Assembly (NCBI RefSeq): GCF_008630535.1
Contig: NZ_VWPH01000015.1
Coordinates: 62,001 to 126,000, forward strand
From: Saccharopolyspora hirsuta
GTDB lineage: Bacteria > Actinomycetota > Actinomycetes > Mycobacteriales > Pseudonocardiaceae
DNA: 64,000 nucleotides
Reading direction: 5' to 3'
Positions 57,025-64,000 of this stretch are shown here, in pieces (position 1 is the stretch's first letter; the number at the start of each line of letters is the position of its first letter). Under the pieces are notes generated by a model. That model was not told the DNA's origin, made no database searches, and saw only the letters and a program-made list of their open reading frames with translations. The position numbers were made by a program, and so were the translations under genes.

Positions 57025-58260
57025 TCAGGTGTGCAGGTCGTGCGGTGGGCGTGCGGCGAGGGTGGCGAAGAGGAACTGGAGGAGGCTGAAGAACAGCAGG
57101 GCCGTCAGCGCCCAGTCGGCGGTCGCCGAGGCGTCGGTGAGGGCGCCGATCAGGGCCGGGCCGAGGGCGGCGAGCAGGTAGCCGTAGCCCTGCGTCATCG
57201 CCGACAGGCGGGTCGTCTCGCCGCTGTCGGTGGTGTGCGCGGGGATCGCGGCCATGGCGGGTGCCAGCGCGGACATGCCCACGCCCAGCAGCCCCGCCCA
57301 CACGACCGGCGCGGTGCTCGGGGCGATGAGCAGCCCGAACAGGCCGATCCCACCGCTGCTGGTGGTCAGCACCATCCAGGTGCCGATGAGCGCGGCGTTG
57401 CGGTAGCAGGAGGCGGTGATGACCGCCGAGGCGACGATGCTGACCACGAGGGTGCCCGCGCTGAGCGCGGCGGCGTGCACCGGGCCGACGCCCGTGGTCC
57501 GCAGCAGGACCGGCTGCCAGGACAGCAGGGACAGCGCCTGCAACGACTGCAGGCCCATGAACATCGTCAGGTACCAGGCCCGGGCGCTGCGGAGCAGGGA
57601 GCCGCGCCGGGGCAGCGCGAGCTGCGGGGCCGCGATGCTCGTCGTGGTGCGGGAGAGCGGCAACCACAGCAGGAGGGCGAGCGCGACGGGCAGGAGCCAG
57701 GCGCCCAGCCCGGTGCGCCAGCCGCCGATCGAGGTCAGCCACGGCGTGGTCGCGGTCGCGGTGGCCGCCCCGGCGCCGATCACGCTGGCCGACAGGGTGG
57801 TGAGCGCGGCGGCGTGCGAACCGCCGAACTGCTGGCAGACGGCGGGCAGCAGGACCTGCAGCCCACCGATCGCGCAGCAGGCCAGGACGGTCCCGGCGAG
57901 CAGCGACCACTGGCCGTGGGTGATGCGGACCGCCTGCCCGGCGAGCAGCACGCCGAGGAACAGCACGACGCTGGTCAGCGTTCCTTCGCGCTGGCGGAGG
58001 AGCGGGACGAGGAACGTCGTGGCTGCGATGCAGAGGGCGGGCAGCGCGGTGAGCACGGACACCGCTGCGGTGCCCAGCCCCAGCGCGGCGCGGATCTCGG
58101 GCAGCGCCGCACCGACCGCGGTCACCGCCGTCCGGGCGTTGAACGCGGCCACCACGATCGCGGCGATCGCCAGGATCCGCCATCGCAGCGGCGGTGCCTG
58201 GGGCGCCACGCGGCGGATCGGCAGGGTCTGCTCGGTGGCGAGCGCGACGGAGGTGGACAT
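57025..58260 (-). CDS. MFS transporter, CynX/NimT family
   Basis: A 411-residue MFS protein with 12 hydrophobic segments. FNARTAVTAVGAALPEIRAALGL at the first helix and ALVGVGMSALAPAM-like GLLGVGMSALAPAMAAIPAHTT near 310 fit the CynX/NimT (cyanate/2-nitroimidazole) group, whose true substrates are mostly unknown. ATG 58260 has GGGAAAGG upstream; the frame extends 48 codons further without homology. Convergent with the TauE gene (5 bp apart) and divergent from the iron-regulated gene, so it could be an exporter that shares its promoter region. Confidence 0.8.
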   Translation of the reverse strand: MSTSVALATEQTLPIRRVAPQAPPLRWRILAIAAIVVAAFNARTAVTAVGAALPEIRAALGLGTAAVSVLTALPALCIAATTFLVPLLRQREGTLTSVVLFLGVLLAGQAVRITHGQWSLLAGTVLACCAIGGLQVLLPAVCQQFGGSHAAALTTLSASVIGAGAATATATTPWLTSIGGWRTGLGAWLLPVALALLLWLPLSRTTTSIAAPQLALPRRGSLLRSARAWYLTMFMGLQSLQALSLLSWQPVLLRTTGVGPVHAAALSAGTLVVSIVASAVITASCYRNAALIGTWMVLTTSSGGIGLFGLLIAPSTAPVVWAGLLGVGMSALAPAMAAIPAHTTDSGETTRLSAMTQGYGYLLAALGPALIGALTDASATADWALTALLFFSLLQFLFATLAARPPHDLHT

Positions 58261-58486
58261 GCGCCTTTCCCGTGCCTGGCTGGTGGTTTCGGCGTCGGCG
58301 CGAGATGTTCGCTGCGCCGGGTGCGACGGCGGAGCGGATGAGCCCCGGTTCAAGATCATGATAGGGGTGCGCGCGGGAGCCGGACCTCCGGCCCGACGAT
58401 CCACTGTGGAGGAGCTGTGCTACCGGAACCGGCGATCCCGCACGCGCATCCGTTCGGGTCCCGTGCTGGCCACCGGGCGGCCGGAC

Positions 58487-58505
58487 AAGTTAGCCTTGCC
58501 TAACG
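58487..58505 (+). promoter_or_regulatory. Iron box (IdeR/DmdR-type operator)
   Basis: AAGTTAGCCTTGCCTAACG resembles the 19-bp DtxR/IdeR/DmdR iron box; TTAG and CTAA arms at 58490-58493 and 58500-58503 are symmetric. Ends 38 bp before the siderophore-interacting gene. Repression under iron-replete conditions is expected. The remainder of the 283-bp gap 58261-58543 shows no gene. Confidence 0.75.
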
Positions 58506-58543
58506 AAGTGGGTTTCCCCGCACCGGCTAGCCGAGGAGTCCGA

Positions 58544-59341
58544 TTGACGACTTACCTGACCGTGACCAGCGCGGAGCTGGTGACGCCCTGCCTGCGGCGG
58601 GTGTGGTTCCGCAGCGACGACCTGTCGGCGTTCGCGGGCAGCGAGTGCACCGACAGGTACGTCAAGCTGATCTTCCCGAAGGCGGGCGTGACCTACCCCG
58701 ACCCGATCGACGTCCGCGCGCTGCGCGGGGTGATGCCCGCCGAGGACCTGCCGACCGTGCGCACCTTCACGGCGCTGTTCCCGGACGTCGAGAGCGGCAC
58801 GATGGCCATCGACTTCGTGCTGCACGGCGACGAGGGCGTGGCGGGGCGCTGGGCGGCGACGGCCGCGCCCGGGGACCAGCTGATGGTCAACGGCCCCGGC
58901 GGCGCCTACCGGCCCGACCCGACGGCCGACTGGCACCTGCTGGTGGGCGACGAGACGGCGATCCCGGCGATCAGCGCGGCGCTGGCCGACCTGCAGCCGG
59001 ACGCCGTGGTCCGCGCGATCCTGCTGGTCGACTCCGAGGCCGACGAGCCGAAGCTCGACGTCCCGGCCCGCGGCGAGGTGACCTTCCTGCACCGCCGGGA
59101 GATCGGCGCGGACGGTGTGCTCGAAGCGGCGGTCCGAGAACTGGAGTGGCTGCCGGGGCGGGTGCACGCCTTCGTGCATGGTGAGGCGCACGAGGTGATG
59201 CGCCGCATCCGCCCGCACCTGTTCCGCGAGCGCGGCCTGACCCGCGACCAGGTGTCGATCTCGGGCTACTGGCGCCGAGGCCGCACCGAGGAGGGCTTCC
59301 GCGAGTGGAAGGCCGAACTCGCCCGAGCCGAAGGCCGCTGA
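58544..59341 (+). CDS. Siderophore-interacting protein (ferric-siderophore reductase)
   Basis: A 265-residue FAD-binding siderophore-interacting protein: TPCLRRVWFRSDDLSAF, DRYVKLIFP, the FAD-binding RTFT motif (about 77-80), NGPGGAYRP, NAD-region LLVGDETAIPAISAALADL, and C-terminal SISGYWRRGRTEEGFREWK. It reduces ferric iron in imported siderophores in the cytoplasm. The TTG at 58544 is chosen since GAGGAG lies 7 bases upstream and the family N-terminus starts there. The iron box upstream supports iron regulation. Confidence 0.87.
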   Translation: MTTYLTVTSAELVTPCLRRVWFRSDDLSAFAGSECTDRYVKLIFPKAGVTYPDPIDVRALRGVMPAEDLPTVRTFTALFPDVESGTMAIDFVLHGDEGVAGRWAATAAPGDQLMVNGPGGAYRPDPTADWHLLVGDETAIPAISAALADLQPDAVVRAILLVDSEADEPKLDVPARGEVTFLHRREIGADGVLEAAVRELEWLPGRVHAFVHGEAHEVMRRIRPHLFRERGLTRDQVSISGYWRRGRTEEGFREWKAELARAEGR

Positions 59342-59352
59342 GCAAGCCCCGG

Positions 59353-59958
59353 CTACTCCTCCGCCGACGCGGCGTGCCGGTGGCCGTCGATCACCGCGCG
59401 GGCTGCTGCGGTGGACTTCTGGACGACTTGGGCGGGGGAGTAGCCGTGCCTGGTGAAGACGCCGTCGAGCCAGAACATGCCGTAGCCGTGGGCTTGGGTG
59501 AACAGCTGCTCCATCAGTTCGAGCGCGTCCTGGGGTGCTGCTGAGACCGCGAGGCAGAGCATCAGGAACTGGTCGGACAGCCTGCGGGTCTGCTCGTGCA
59601 GCTCGGTGTGCTTGGGGCCCTGCAGGCCCTCCGCGTAGATGACGTTCATGCCCGCCCGGCGCTCGATCACGTAACCGGTGTAGGCCCCGGCGGCAGCGGC
59701 GAGCGCGTCCGCGGGGTCGTCGTGGGCCTCGACCGCGCTCTGCACGTGTTCGGCGAGCTGGCACGCGACCGTGGCCGCCGCTGCTGCCAGGAGGCTCTCC
59801 CGCTCCGGGAAGTGCCGGTAGGGAGCGCCCGGGCTCACCTTGGCGCGCCGCGCCACTTCGGCCACCGAGAAGCCGGTCAGCCCGCGTTCGGCGATCAGGT
59901 CGAGCGAGACGCGCACGAGCTCCGCGCGCAGGTCGCCGTGGTGGTACTTGCCGCCCAT
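59353..59958 (-). CDS. TetR-family regulator of the alcohol dehydrogenase
   Basis: A 201-residue TetR regulator: KYHHGDLRAELVRVSLDLIAERGLTGFSVAEVARRAKVSPGAPYRHFPERESLL is the helix-turn-helix region (about 3-57), followed by a WHG-type ligand domain. ATG 59958 gives the standard MGGKYHHGDLR start; a GTG at 59970 would add four residues. Divergent from the alcohol dehydrogenase across 111 bp that hold two copies of an 18-bp dyad. It probably represses both and responds to an aldehyde or alcohol. Confidence 0.85.
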   Translation of the reverse strand: MGGKYHHGDLRAELVRVSLDLIAERGLTGFSVAEVARRAKVSPGAPYRHFPERESLLAAAAATVACQLAEHVQSAVEAHDDPADALAAAAGAYTGYVIERRAGMNVIYAEGLQGPKHTELHEQTRRLSDQFLMLCLAVSAAPQDALELMEQLFTQAHGYGMFWLDGVFTRHGYSPAQVVQKSTAAARAVIDGHRHAASAEE

Positions 59959-59987
59959 GTCCTGGATCACATCGCCCGGTCGGAATA

Positions 59988-60005
59988 TGTAAGAGCCCTC
60001 TCACG
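59988..60005. promoter_or_regulatory. TetR operator, copy 1
   Basis: TGTAAGAGCCCTCTCACG, an 18-bp imperfect dyad (arms TGTAAGAG / CTCTCACG). 15 of 18 positions match copy 2, which lies 25 bp away in the same adh/tetR gap. Confidence 0.6.
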
Positions 60006-60012
60006 TCGTGAA

Positions 60013-60030
60013 TGTAAGAGGTCTCTCACA
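60013..60030. promoter_or_regulatory. TetR operator, copy 2
   Basis: TGTAAGAGGTCTCTCACA, a dyad with 7 of 8 arm pairs, 39 bp upstream of the alcohol dehydrogenase ATG. Likely bound by the divergent TetR regulator. Confidence 0.65.
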
Positions 60031-60069
60031 TGATCGGGACCCGCTGCACGGCTTTTCCACGGAGGATTC

Positions 60070-61119
60070 ATGAGCACGATCACGAACGCTATCGCCGTCC
60101 CGACCCCGGGGGCACCCCTGGAGCGGACGACGATCGAGCGACGTGACCTGCGGCCGGACGATGTGCTGATCGACATCGCCTACGCCGGCATCTGCCACAG
60201 CGACATCCACCAGGCCAAGGAGGACTGGGGCCGGGCCATCTTCCCGATGGTCCCGGGGCACGAGATCGCGGGCGTCGTCGCCGCGGTCGGTTCGGCCGTG
60301 ACGAAGTACCAGGTCGGGGACCGGGTCGGGGTCGGCTGCATGGTCGACTCCTGCGGCGAGTGCGAGTACTGCCGGGCGGGCACCGAGCAGTTCTGCGTGA
60401 AGGGCAACGTCCAGACCTACAACGGCGTCGGCTTCGACGGCGAGAACACCTACGGCGGCTACAGCCAGCAGGTGGTGGTCAAGGACTCCTTCGTGTGCCG
60501 GATCCCGGAGGGCATCGGCCTGGACGTCGCCGCGCCGCTGCTGTGCGCCGGCATCACCACCTACTCGCCGCTGCGCCAGTGGGGTGCGGGCCCGGGCAAG
60601 AAGGTCGCCGTGGTCGGCCTCGGCGGGCTCGGGCACATGGCGGTGAAGCTGGCCGCCGCGATGGGCGCCGAGGTGACGGTGCTCAGCCAGAGCCTGAAGA
60701 AGCAGGAGGACGGCCTCAAGCTCGGCGCGAAGGACTACTACGCGACCAGCGACGAGTCGACCTTCGAGGCGCTGCAGGGCCGCTTCGACCTGATCCTGAA
60801 CACGGTCTCGGCGAAGCTCCCGGTCGACGCCTACCTCGGCATGCTGCGGGTGGGCGGCGCGATGGTCAACGTCGGCGCCCCCGGCGAGCCGCTGTCCTAC
60901 AGCGCGTTCTCGCTGCTGGGCGGCAACAAGGTGCTGGCCGGTTCGATGATCGGCGGCATCGCCGAGACCCAGGAGATGCTGGACTTCTGCGCCGAGCACG
61001 GCATCGGCGCGGAGATCGAGCTGATCTCCGCGGACCAGGTGAACGAGGCCTACGCGCGGGTGGAGAACAGCGACGTCCGCTACCGCTTCGTCATCGACAC
61101 CGCCACCATCGGCGGCTGA
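60070..61119 (+). CDS. Zinc-dependent NADP alcohol dehydrogenase (YahK/cinnamyl-type)
   Basis: A 349-residue medium-chain dehydrogenase. Catalytic zinc ligands C42 (GICHSD), H64-E65 (PGHEIAG) and the Cys of PLLCAGIT (about C162); structural zinc C95, C98, C101 and C109; Rossmann [19 protein letters not shown]. The pattern matches the broad-range aldehyde reductases YahK/YjgB and cinnamyl-alcohol dehydrogenases, which mainly reduce aldehydes with NADPH. GGAGGATTC precedes ATG 60070. TetR control suggests aldehyde detoxification rather than central metabolism. Confidence 0.88.
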   Translation: MSTITNAIAVPTPGAPLERTTIERRDLRPDDVLIDIAYAGICHSDIHQAKEDWGRAIFPMVPGHEIAGVVAAVGSAVTKYQVGDRVGVGCMVDSCGECEYCRAGTEQFCVKGNVQTYNGVGFDGENTYGGYSQQVVVKDSFVCRIPEGIGLDVAAPLLCAGITTYSPLRQWGAGPGKKVAVVGLGGLGHMAVKLAAAMGAEVTVLSQSLKKQEDGLKLGAKDYYATSDESTFEALQGRFDLILNTVSAKLPVDAYLGMLRVGGAMVNVGAPGEPLSYSAFSLLGGNKVLAGSMIGGIAETQEMLDFCAEHGIGAEIELISADQVNEAYARVENSDVRYRFVIDTATIGG

Positions 61120-61125
61120 TGAACC

Positions 61126-61165
61126 CCGGCGGCGGCGTGCGTTCCCCCGAGCACGCCGCCGCCGG
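61126..61165 (+). terminator. Terminator after the alcohol dehydrogenase
   Basis: Perfect 15-bp stem CCGGCGGCGGCGTGC / GCACGCCGCCGCCGG with a 10-base loop, starting 6 bp beyond the stop codon. Confidence 0.75.
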
Positions 61166-61228
61166 TCCTCACCTGCGCTGCGTACGATGCGTCGACAGGG
61201 CGGTGGACGATTCGCGCAGGTGGTGGGG

Positions 61229-63157
61229 ATGAGTGCTTCCGGGCCACCGGGCGGGCGCATTTCGGTCGACGCGGTGCTGGCGCTGCTCGACCTGGCGGCG
61301 AAGGGCCTGCCCGACGAGCACGACGCGGTGGCCGACCTGCTGTCCGCCGAGCAGCTCGACGCCGAGTCGGTGGCGCAGGTCGGTCAGCGGGTGCGCGAGC
61401 TGCAGGGCGTGGTGGCCCGGCTGCACCGGCGCGACCGGGAGCTGTCCGCGCTGTTCTCCTGCGCGCGGGAGCTCGCCGCGCTGCACGACGTGGACAAGCT
61501 GGTCTCCGGCCTGGTGCGGCGCGCCCACGACCTCGCCGGGACCGACGTCACCTACCTGTCGGAGTTCGACGAGCAGACCCGCGAACTGCGGGTGCGGTCC
61601 ACCGCCGGGGCCATCGCGTCCGCGTTCCAGCGGTTGCGGGTGCCGCCGCACACGGGGCTGGCGGGCAAGGTCGTCGAGTCCCGCGCTCCACAGTGGACGT
61701 CGCACTACGCGCACCTGCGGGACGTGCCGCACGCGGACAGCATCGACACCGCCGTCCGCGCCGAGGGCCTGGTCTCCATCCTCGGGGTCCCGCTGATCGC
61801 GGGGGAGCACGTGCTGGGCGTCCTGTTCGCCGCCAACCGCAGCGAGCACGCGTTCTCCCCGGAGGAGGTCGCGCTGCTGTCGGCCTTCGCGGACAACGTC
61901 GCGGTCGTCCTGCAGACCGCCCGGCTGCTCTCGCAGGCGCGCGACGCCGCGGACGAGACGCAGCGCGCGTACGCCGAGCTGGCCCAGCACGTCGAGGCCA
62001 TGGAACGGGCCGGTCAGGTCCACGAGGAGCTGACCGCGGCCGTCCTGCGCGGTGGCGGAGCCACCGATGTCGCCCGGACGCTGAGCGATGCGCTGGAGCG
62101 ACCTGTGGTCATCGTCGACGAGCACCACGCGGTGCTCGCCTCCTCGGACGGCAGCGCGGCGGGGATGATCGACTCCTCGCCGGTCCGGTCCGCGCTCGCC
62201 GAGAGCAGGCGGTCGGGCCGGTGCACGCCGGTCGAGCCGTCGGGCGACTTCCGCGCGGCCGTCGCGGTGCTCGCCGGGGACATGGTGCTCGGCGGGCTGC
62301 TCATCGGGGATGGTGCGGTGGAGCTCGGCGCCGTCGAGCAGCGCACCATCGAGCGCGCCGCGCAGATCACCGCGCTGCTGACCTTGAAGCAGGACGCCGT
62401 CCGCTACGCGGAGGACCGGGTCCGCGGCGAGCTGCTCAACGACGTCCTCAGCCCCGACGTGCGTCGGCACTCCGACCTCGCGGCCCGGCTGCGCGCACGC
62501 CGGGTGCGCCCGGAGGACCTGCGCACCGTCGTGGTCGCCGTGGTCGCCCCGGAACACCGCCGGGCGGCGCTGCGCGCCCTGGCCTCGACGTCCGGCCTGG
62601 CCGGTGAGGTCGAGGGCGTGGTCACGCTCGTCGTGCCGGAGACCGATCCGCGGGAGGCGGCAGCGGCGGTGCGGGACCGGGTGCGCGCGGGAACGGGCGT
62701 CGAGGAGGTCCTGGCGGTGGCCGCGCGGCCCGCCGACGCCCTCGGCGAGCTCGCCGCTCGCTTCGCCGCGGTCCGGGACTGCAGCCAGGTCCTCGCCGCG
62801 CTCGGCGTCGAGTCCGCGGCGGCCGATGCCGACGAGTACGCGCCCTACACCTCGATGTTCGCCGCTGAACCGGCCAGCGCGCACCAGTTCGTCGACCGCA
62901 TGATCGGCCCCGTCCTGCGCTGGGACGCCGAGCGCGGCACCGAGCTGCTGACCACCCTGCGCCACTTCGTCGACTGCAACGCGAGCCCCGTCCGCGCGGC
63001 CCGGCGGATGGGCGTGCACACCAACACCGTGCTGCAGCGGATCGACCGGATCACGAGCCTGCTCGGCGACTCCTGGCGCGAGCCGGAGCCGTTCTTCCGC
63101 CTCTCCGTGGCAGTGCGCTTGGAGGGGCTGCGACGGCGTTTCCGGCTCGACTCGTAG
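61229..63157 (+). CDS. GAF-domain PucR/CdaR-family transcriptional regulator
   Basis: A 642-residue regulator. Residues about 70-235 form a GAF domain (LFSCARELAALHDVDKLVSGLVRRAHDLAG, LVSILGVPLIAGEHVLGVLFAANR), 260-375 a second sensor-like region, 400-520 a GGDEF-like CdaR segment, and the C-terminus is the PucR helix-turn-helix (LLTTLRHFVDCNASPVRAARRMGVHTNTVLQRIDRITSLLGD, about 578-620). ATG 61229 follows GGTGGTGGGG. It precedes a degradative-type HMG-CoA reductase on the same strand and may activate it; the ligand is unknown. Confidence 0.83.
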   Translation: MSASGPPGGRISVDAVLALLDLAAKGLPDEHDAVADLLSAEQLDAESVAQVGQRVRELQGVVARLHRRDRELSALFSCARELAALHDVDKLVSGLVRRAHDLAGTDVTYLSEFDEQTRELRVRSTAGAIASAFQRLRVPPHTGLAGKVVESRAPQWTSHYAHLRDVPHADSIDTAVRAEGLVSILGVPLIAGEHVLGVLFAANRSEHAFSPEEVALLSAFADNVAVVLQTARLLSQARDAADETQRAYAELAQHVEAMERAGQVHEELTAAVLRGGGATDVARTLSDALERPVVIVDEHHAVLASSDGSAAGMIDSSPVRSALAESRRSGRCTPVEPSGDFRAAVAVLAGDMVLGGLLIGDGAVELGAVEQRTIERAAQITALLTLKQDAVRYAEDRVRGELLNDVLSPDVRRHSDLAARLRARRVRPEDLRTVVVAVVAPEHRRAALRALASTSGLAGEVEGVVTLVVPETDPREAAAAVRDRVRAGTGVEEVLAVAARPADALGELAARFAAVRDCSQVLAALGVESAAADADEYAPYTSMFAAEPASAHQFVDRMIGPVLRWDAERGTELLTTLRHFVDCNASPVRAARRMGVHTNTVLQRIDRITSLLGDSWREPEPFFRLSVAVRLEGLRRRFRLDS

Positions 63158-63183
63158 CGCTGGGTGCGCAGTCCCTCGCCGAC

Positions 63184-63206
63184 GGCGATCGGCATGTGCG
63201 ATCGCC
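63184..63206. promoter_or_regulatory. GGCGATCG-N7-CGATCGCC dyad
   Basis: Perfect 8-bp inverted repeat with a 7-base spacer, 27 bp beyond the PucR-family stop. Either its terminator or an operator of the HMG-CoA reductase gene. Confidence 0.45.
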
Positions 63207-63220
63207 ACATTCTCGATGTG
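63206..63220 (+). promoter_or_regulatory. CACAT-N5-ATGTG dyad before the HMG-CoA reductase
   Basis: Perfect inverted repeat CACAT-tctcg-ATGTG, adjoining the larger dyad and 125 bp upstream of the GTG start. Candidate binding site for the PucR-family regulator. Confidence 0.35.
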
Positions 63221-63344
63221 CCCTGCTGGGACGTTGATCCATGTCCCGCGGGCGGACCGCTGCCTACAGTTCCTCGGCATACGGAACGGCGACGCGGCCG
63301 CGCCGACGCTAAGGCGGCCGCCGATCACCCGCACAGGAGGAACG

Positions 63345-64000
63345 GTGTCGACCAGTCGGCTTGCAGGCTTCAAGGACCGCTCCGTCGCTCAGCGACGGGC
63401 CTTGGTGGCGGCGCACGCGGGTGCGGACGAGAGCGACCTGGCCGTGTTCGACCCCAGCGCCGGGCTGGGGCTGGAGCAGGCCGAGCACATGATCGAGAAC
63501 GTGGTGGGCGTGCTCGGCATCCCGCTGGGCGTGGCGACCAACTTCACGATCAACGGACGCGACGTGCTGGTGCCCATGGCCACCGAGGAACCGTCGGTGG
63601 TCGCCGCGGCCAGCAACGCCGCCCGGATCGCCCGGGCGCGCGGCGGGTTCACCACCTCGTCCACCGATCCGCTCATGCAGGCCCAGGTGCAGATCGTCGA
63701 CACCGCCGACCCGGAGGCCGCGCGGCTGCGGTTGCTGGAGGCGCGGCACGAGCTGATCGCGCTGGCCAACCAGCAGGACCCGCGGCTGGTCGAGTTCGGC
63801 GGCGGGGTCCGCGACCTGGTGGTGCGGCTGGTGGACTCCCGCGTGCAGCGCTACGTCGTCGCGCACCTGGTGGTGGACGTGCGCGACGCGATGGGGGCGA
63901 ACGCGGTCAACACGATGGCCGAGGCGATCGCCGACCGCGCCGGGCGGATCGCGGGCGGTCGGCCGCTGCTGCGGATCCTGACCAACAAGGCCGACCTGCG
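63345..64000 (+). CDS. Class II hydroxymethylglutaryl-CoA reductase (5' part, cut by window end)
   Basis: The first 218 codons of a class II HMG-CoA reductase; no stop appears before the window ends. Seen: SRLAGFKDRSVAQRRALV, substrate-binding ENVVGVLGIPLGVATNF (51-67), catalytic E82 in EEPSVVAAASNAAR, STDPLMQAQVQ and the nucleotide-binding VDVRDAMGANAVNTMAEAI. The class II form commonly works in the degradative direction, mevalonate to HMG-CoA, as in Pseudomonas mevalonii, though some bacteria use it for mevalonate synthesis. AGGAGGAACG gives a strong RBS for GTG 63345. Confidence 0.9.
   Translation, partial: MSTSRLAGFKDRSVAQRRALVAAHAGADESDLAVFDPSAGLGLEQAEHMIENVVGVLGIPLGVATNFTINGRDVLVPMATEEPSVVAAASNAARIARARGGFTTSSTDPLMQAQVQIVDTADPEAARLRLLEARHELIALANQQDPRLVEFGGGVRDLVVRLVDSRVQRYVVAHLVVDVRDAMGANAVNTMAEAIADRAGRIAGGRPLLRILTNKADL

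Noticed and set aside
1-64000. tRNA, rRNA, CRISPR array, riboswitch or prophage
   Set aside because: No cloverleaf, repeat-spacer ladder, conserved riboswitch core or phage gene was recognised on either strand by reading; a covariance-model search was not possible here.

Overview
The window is high-GC actinobacterial chromosome. Evidence: G/C-rich third codon positions, many GTG and a few TTG starts, frequent ATGA/GTGA gene overlaps, an IdeR/DmdR-type iron box, and a DUF1707 protein and a Methyltransf_19 (DUF574) protein typical of actinomycetes. A Pseudonocardiaceae-like genus such as Saccharopolyspora is my best guess, but nothing here proves it. I saw no transposase, integrase, CRISPR array, rRNA or tRNA. 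Almost all of the 64 kb is catabolic genes for sugar acids, organic acids and modified sugars, arranged as modules that mostly carry their own regulator and transporter.

Layout. (1) 79-9369: D-galactarate/glucarate to 2-oxoglutarate (enolase-superfamily dehydratase, KdgD, 2-oxoglutarate semialdehyde dehydrogenase), with a TctCBA tripartite importer, an MFS importer and a LysR regulator. (2) 9822-14658: DctA, glycerate kinase, LysR and a tartrate/D-malate dehydrogenase, which reads as tartrate to glycerate. (3) 14731-18343: a DUF5997 gene divergent from a LysR effector-domain protein without a DNA-binding domain; then a MatC-like carrier and a beta-hydroxyacid dehydrogenase. (4) 18550-37396 and its DeoR gene (to 38218): two LacI regulators, two NRAMP-related carriers that lack the metal-binding motifs, an SAF-domain oxidoreductase, a GarR-like reductase, a 2-hydroxyacid dehydrogenase, a cytoplasmic sialidase-fold protein, an HpaI-type aldolase, an aldo/keto reductase, a complete Opp/Dpp-type ABC importer and a PdxA-like dehydrogenase. 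This looks like uptake and breakdown of an unidentified sugar acid or its conjugate. (5) 38312-41494: ordinary genes (mycothiol-dependent enzyme-like protein, DUF1707, methyltransferase, aldo/keto reductase). (6) 41504-46035: MarR, an aromatic-acid symporter and a two-component flavin monooxygenase (HpaB/HpaC) with a cupin.

(7) 46156-57019 is the most striking module: GntR, SMP-30 lactonase, KDPG-family aldolase, SDR dehydrogenase, IlvD/EDD dehydratase and GH31 glycosidase, divergent from an MFS importer, a succinate-semialdehyde-dehydrogenase-like ALDH and a TauE/SafE exporter. The inventory matches the sulfo-Entner-Doudoroff pathway for sulfoquinovose: glycosidase, dehydrogenase, lactonase, dehydratase, aldolase, sulfolactaldehyde dehydrogenase, sulfolactate exporter. 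The GH31 active site, however, looks more like an alpha-xylosidase, so a non-phosphorylative xylose pathway remains the main alternative. The gntR promoter and the divergent promoter share the word AGTGGT-N3-ACCTCT, which ties the module into one regulon.

(8) 57025-64000: a CynX/NimT-type MFS divergent from an iron-box-controlled siderophore-interacting protein, a TetR/alcohol dehydrogenase pair with two operators, a GAF/PucR regulator, and the 5' part of a class II (degradative type) HMG-CoA reductase that runs off the window.
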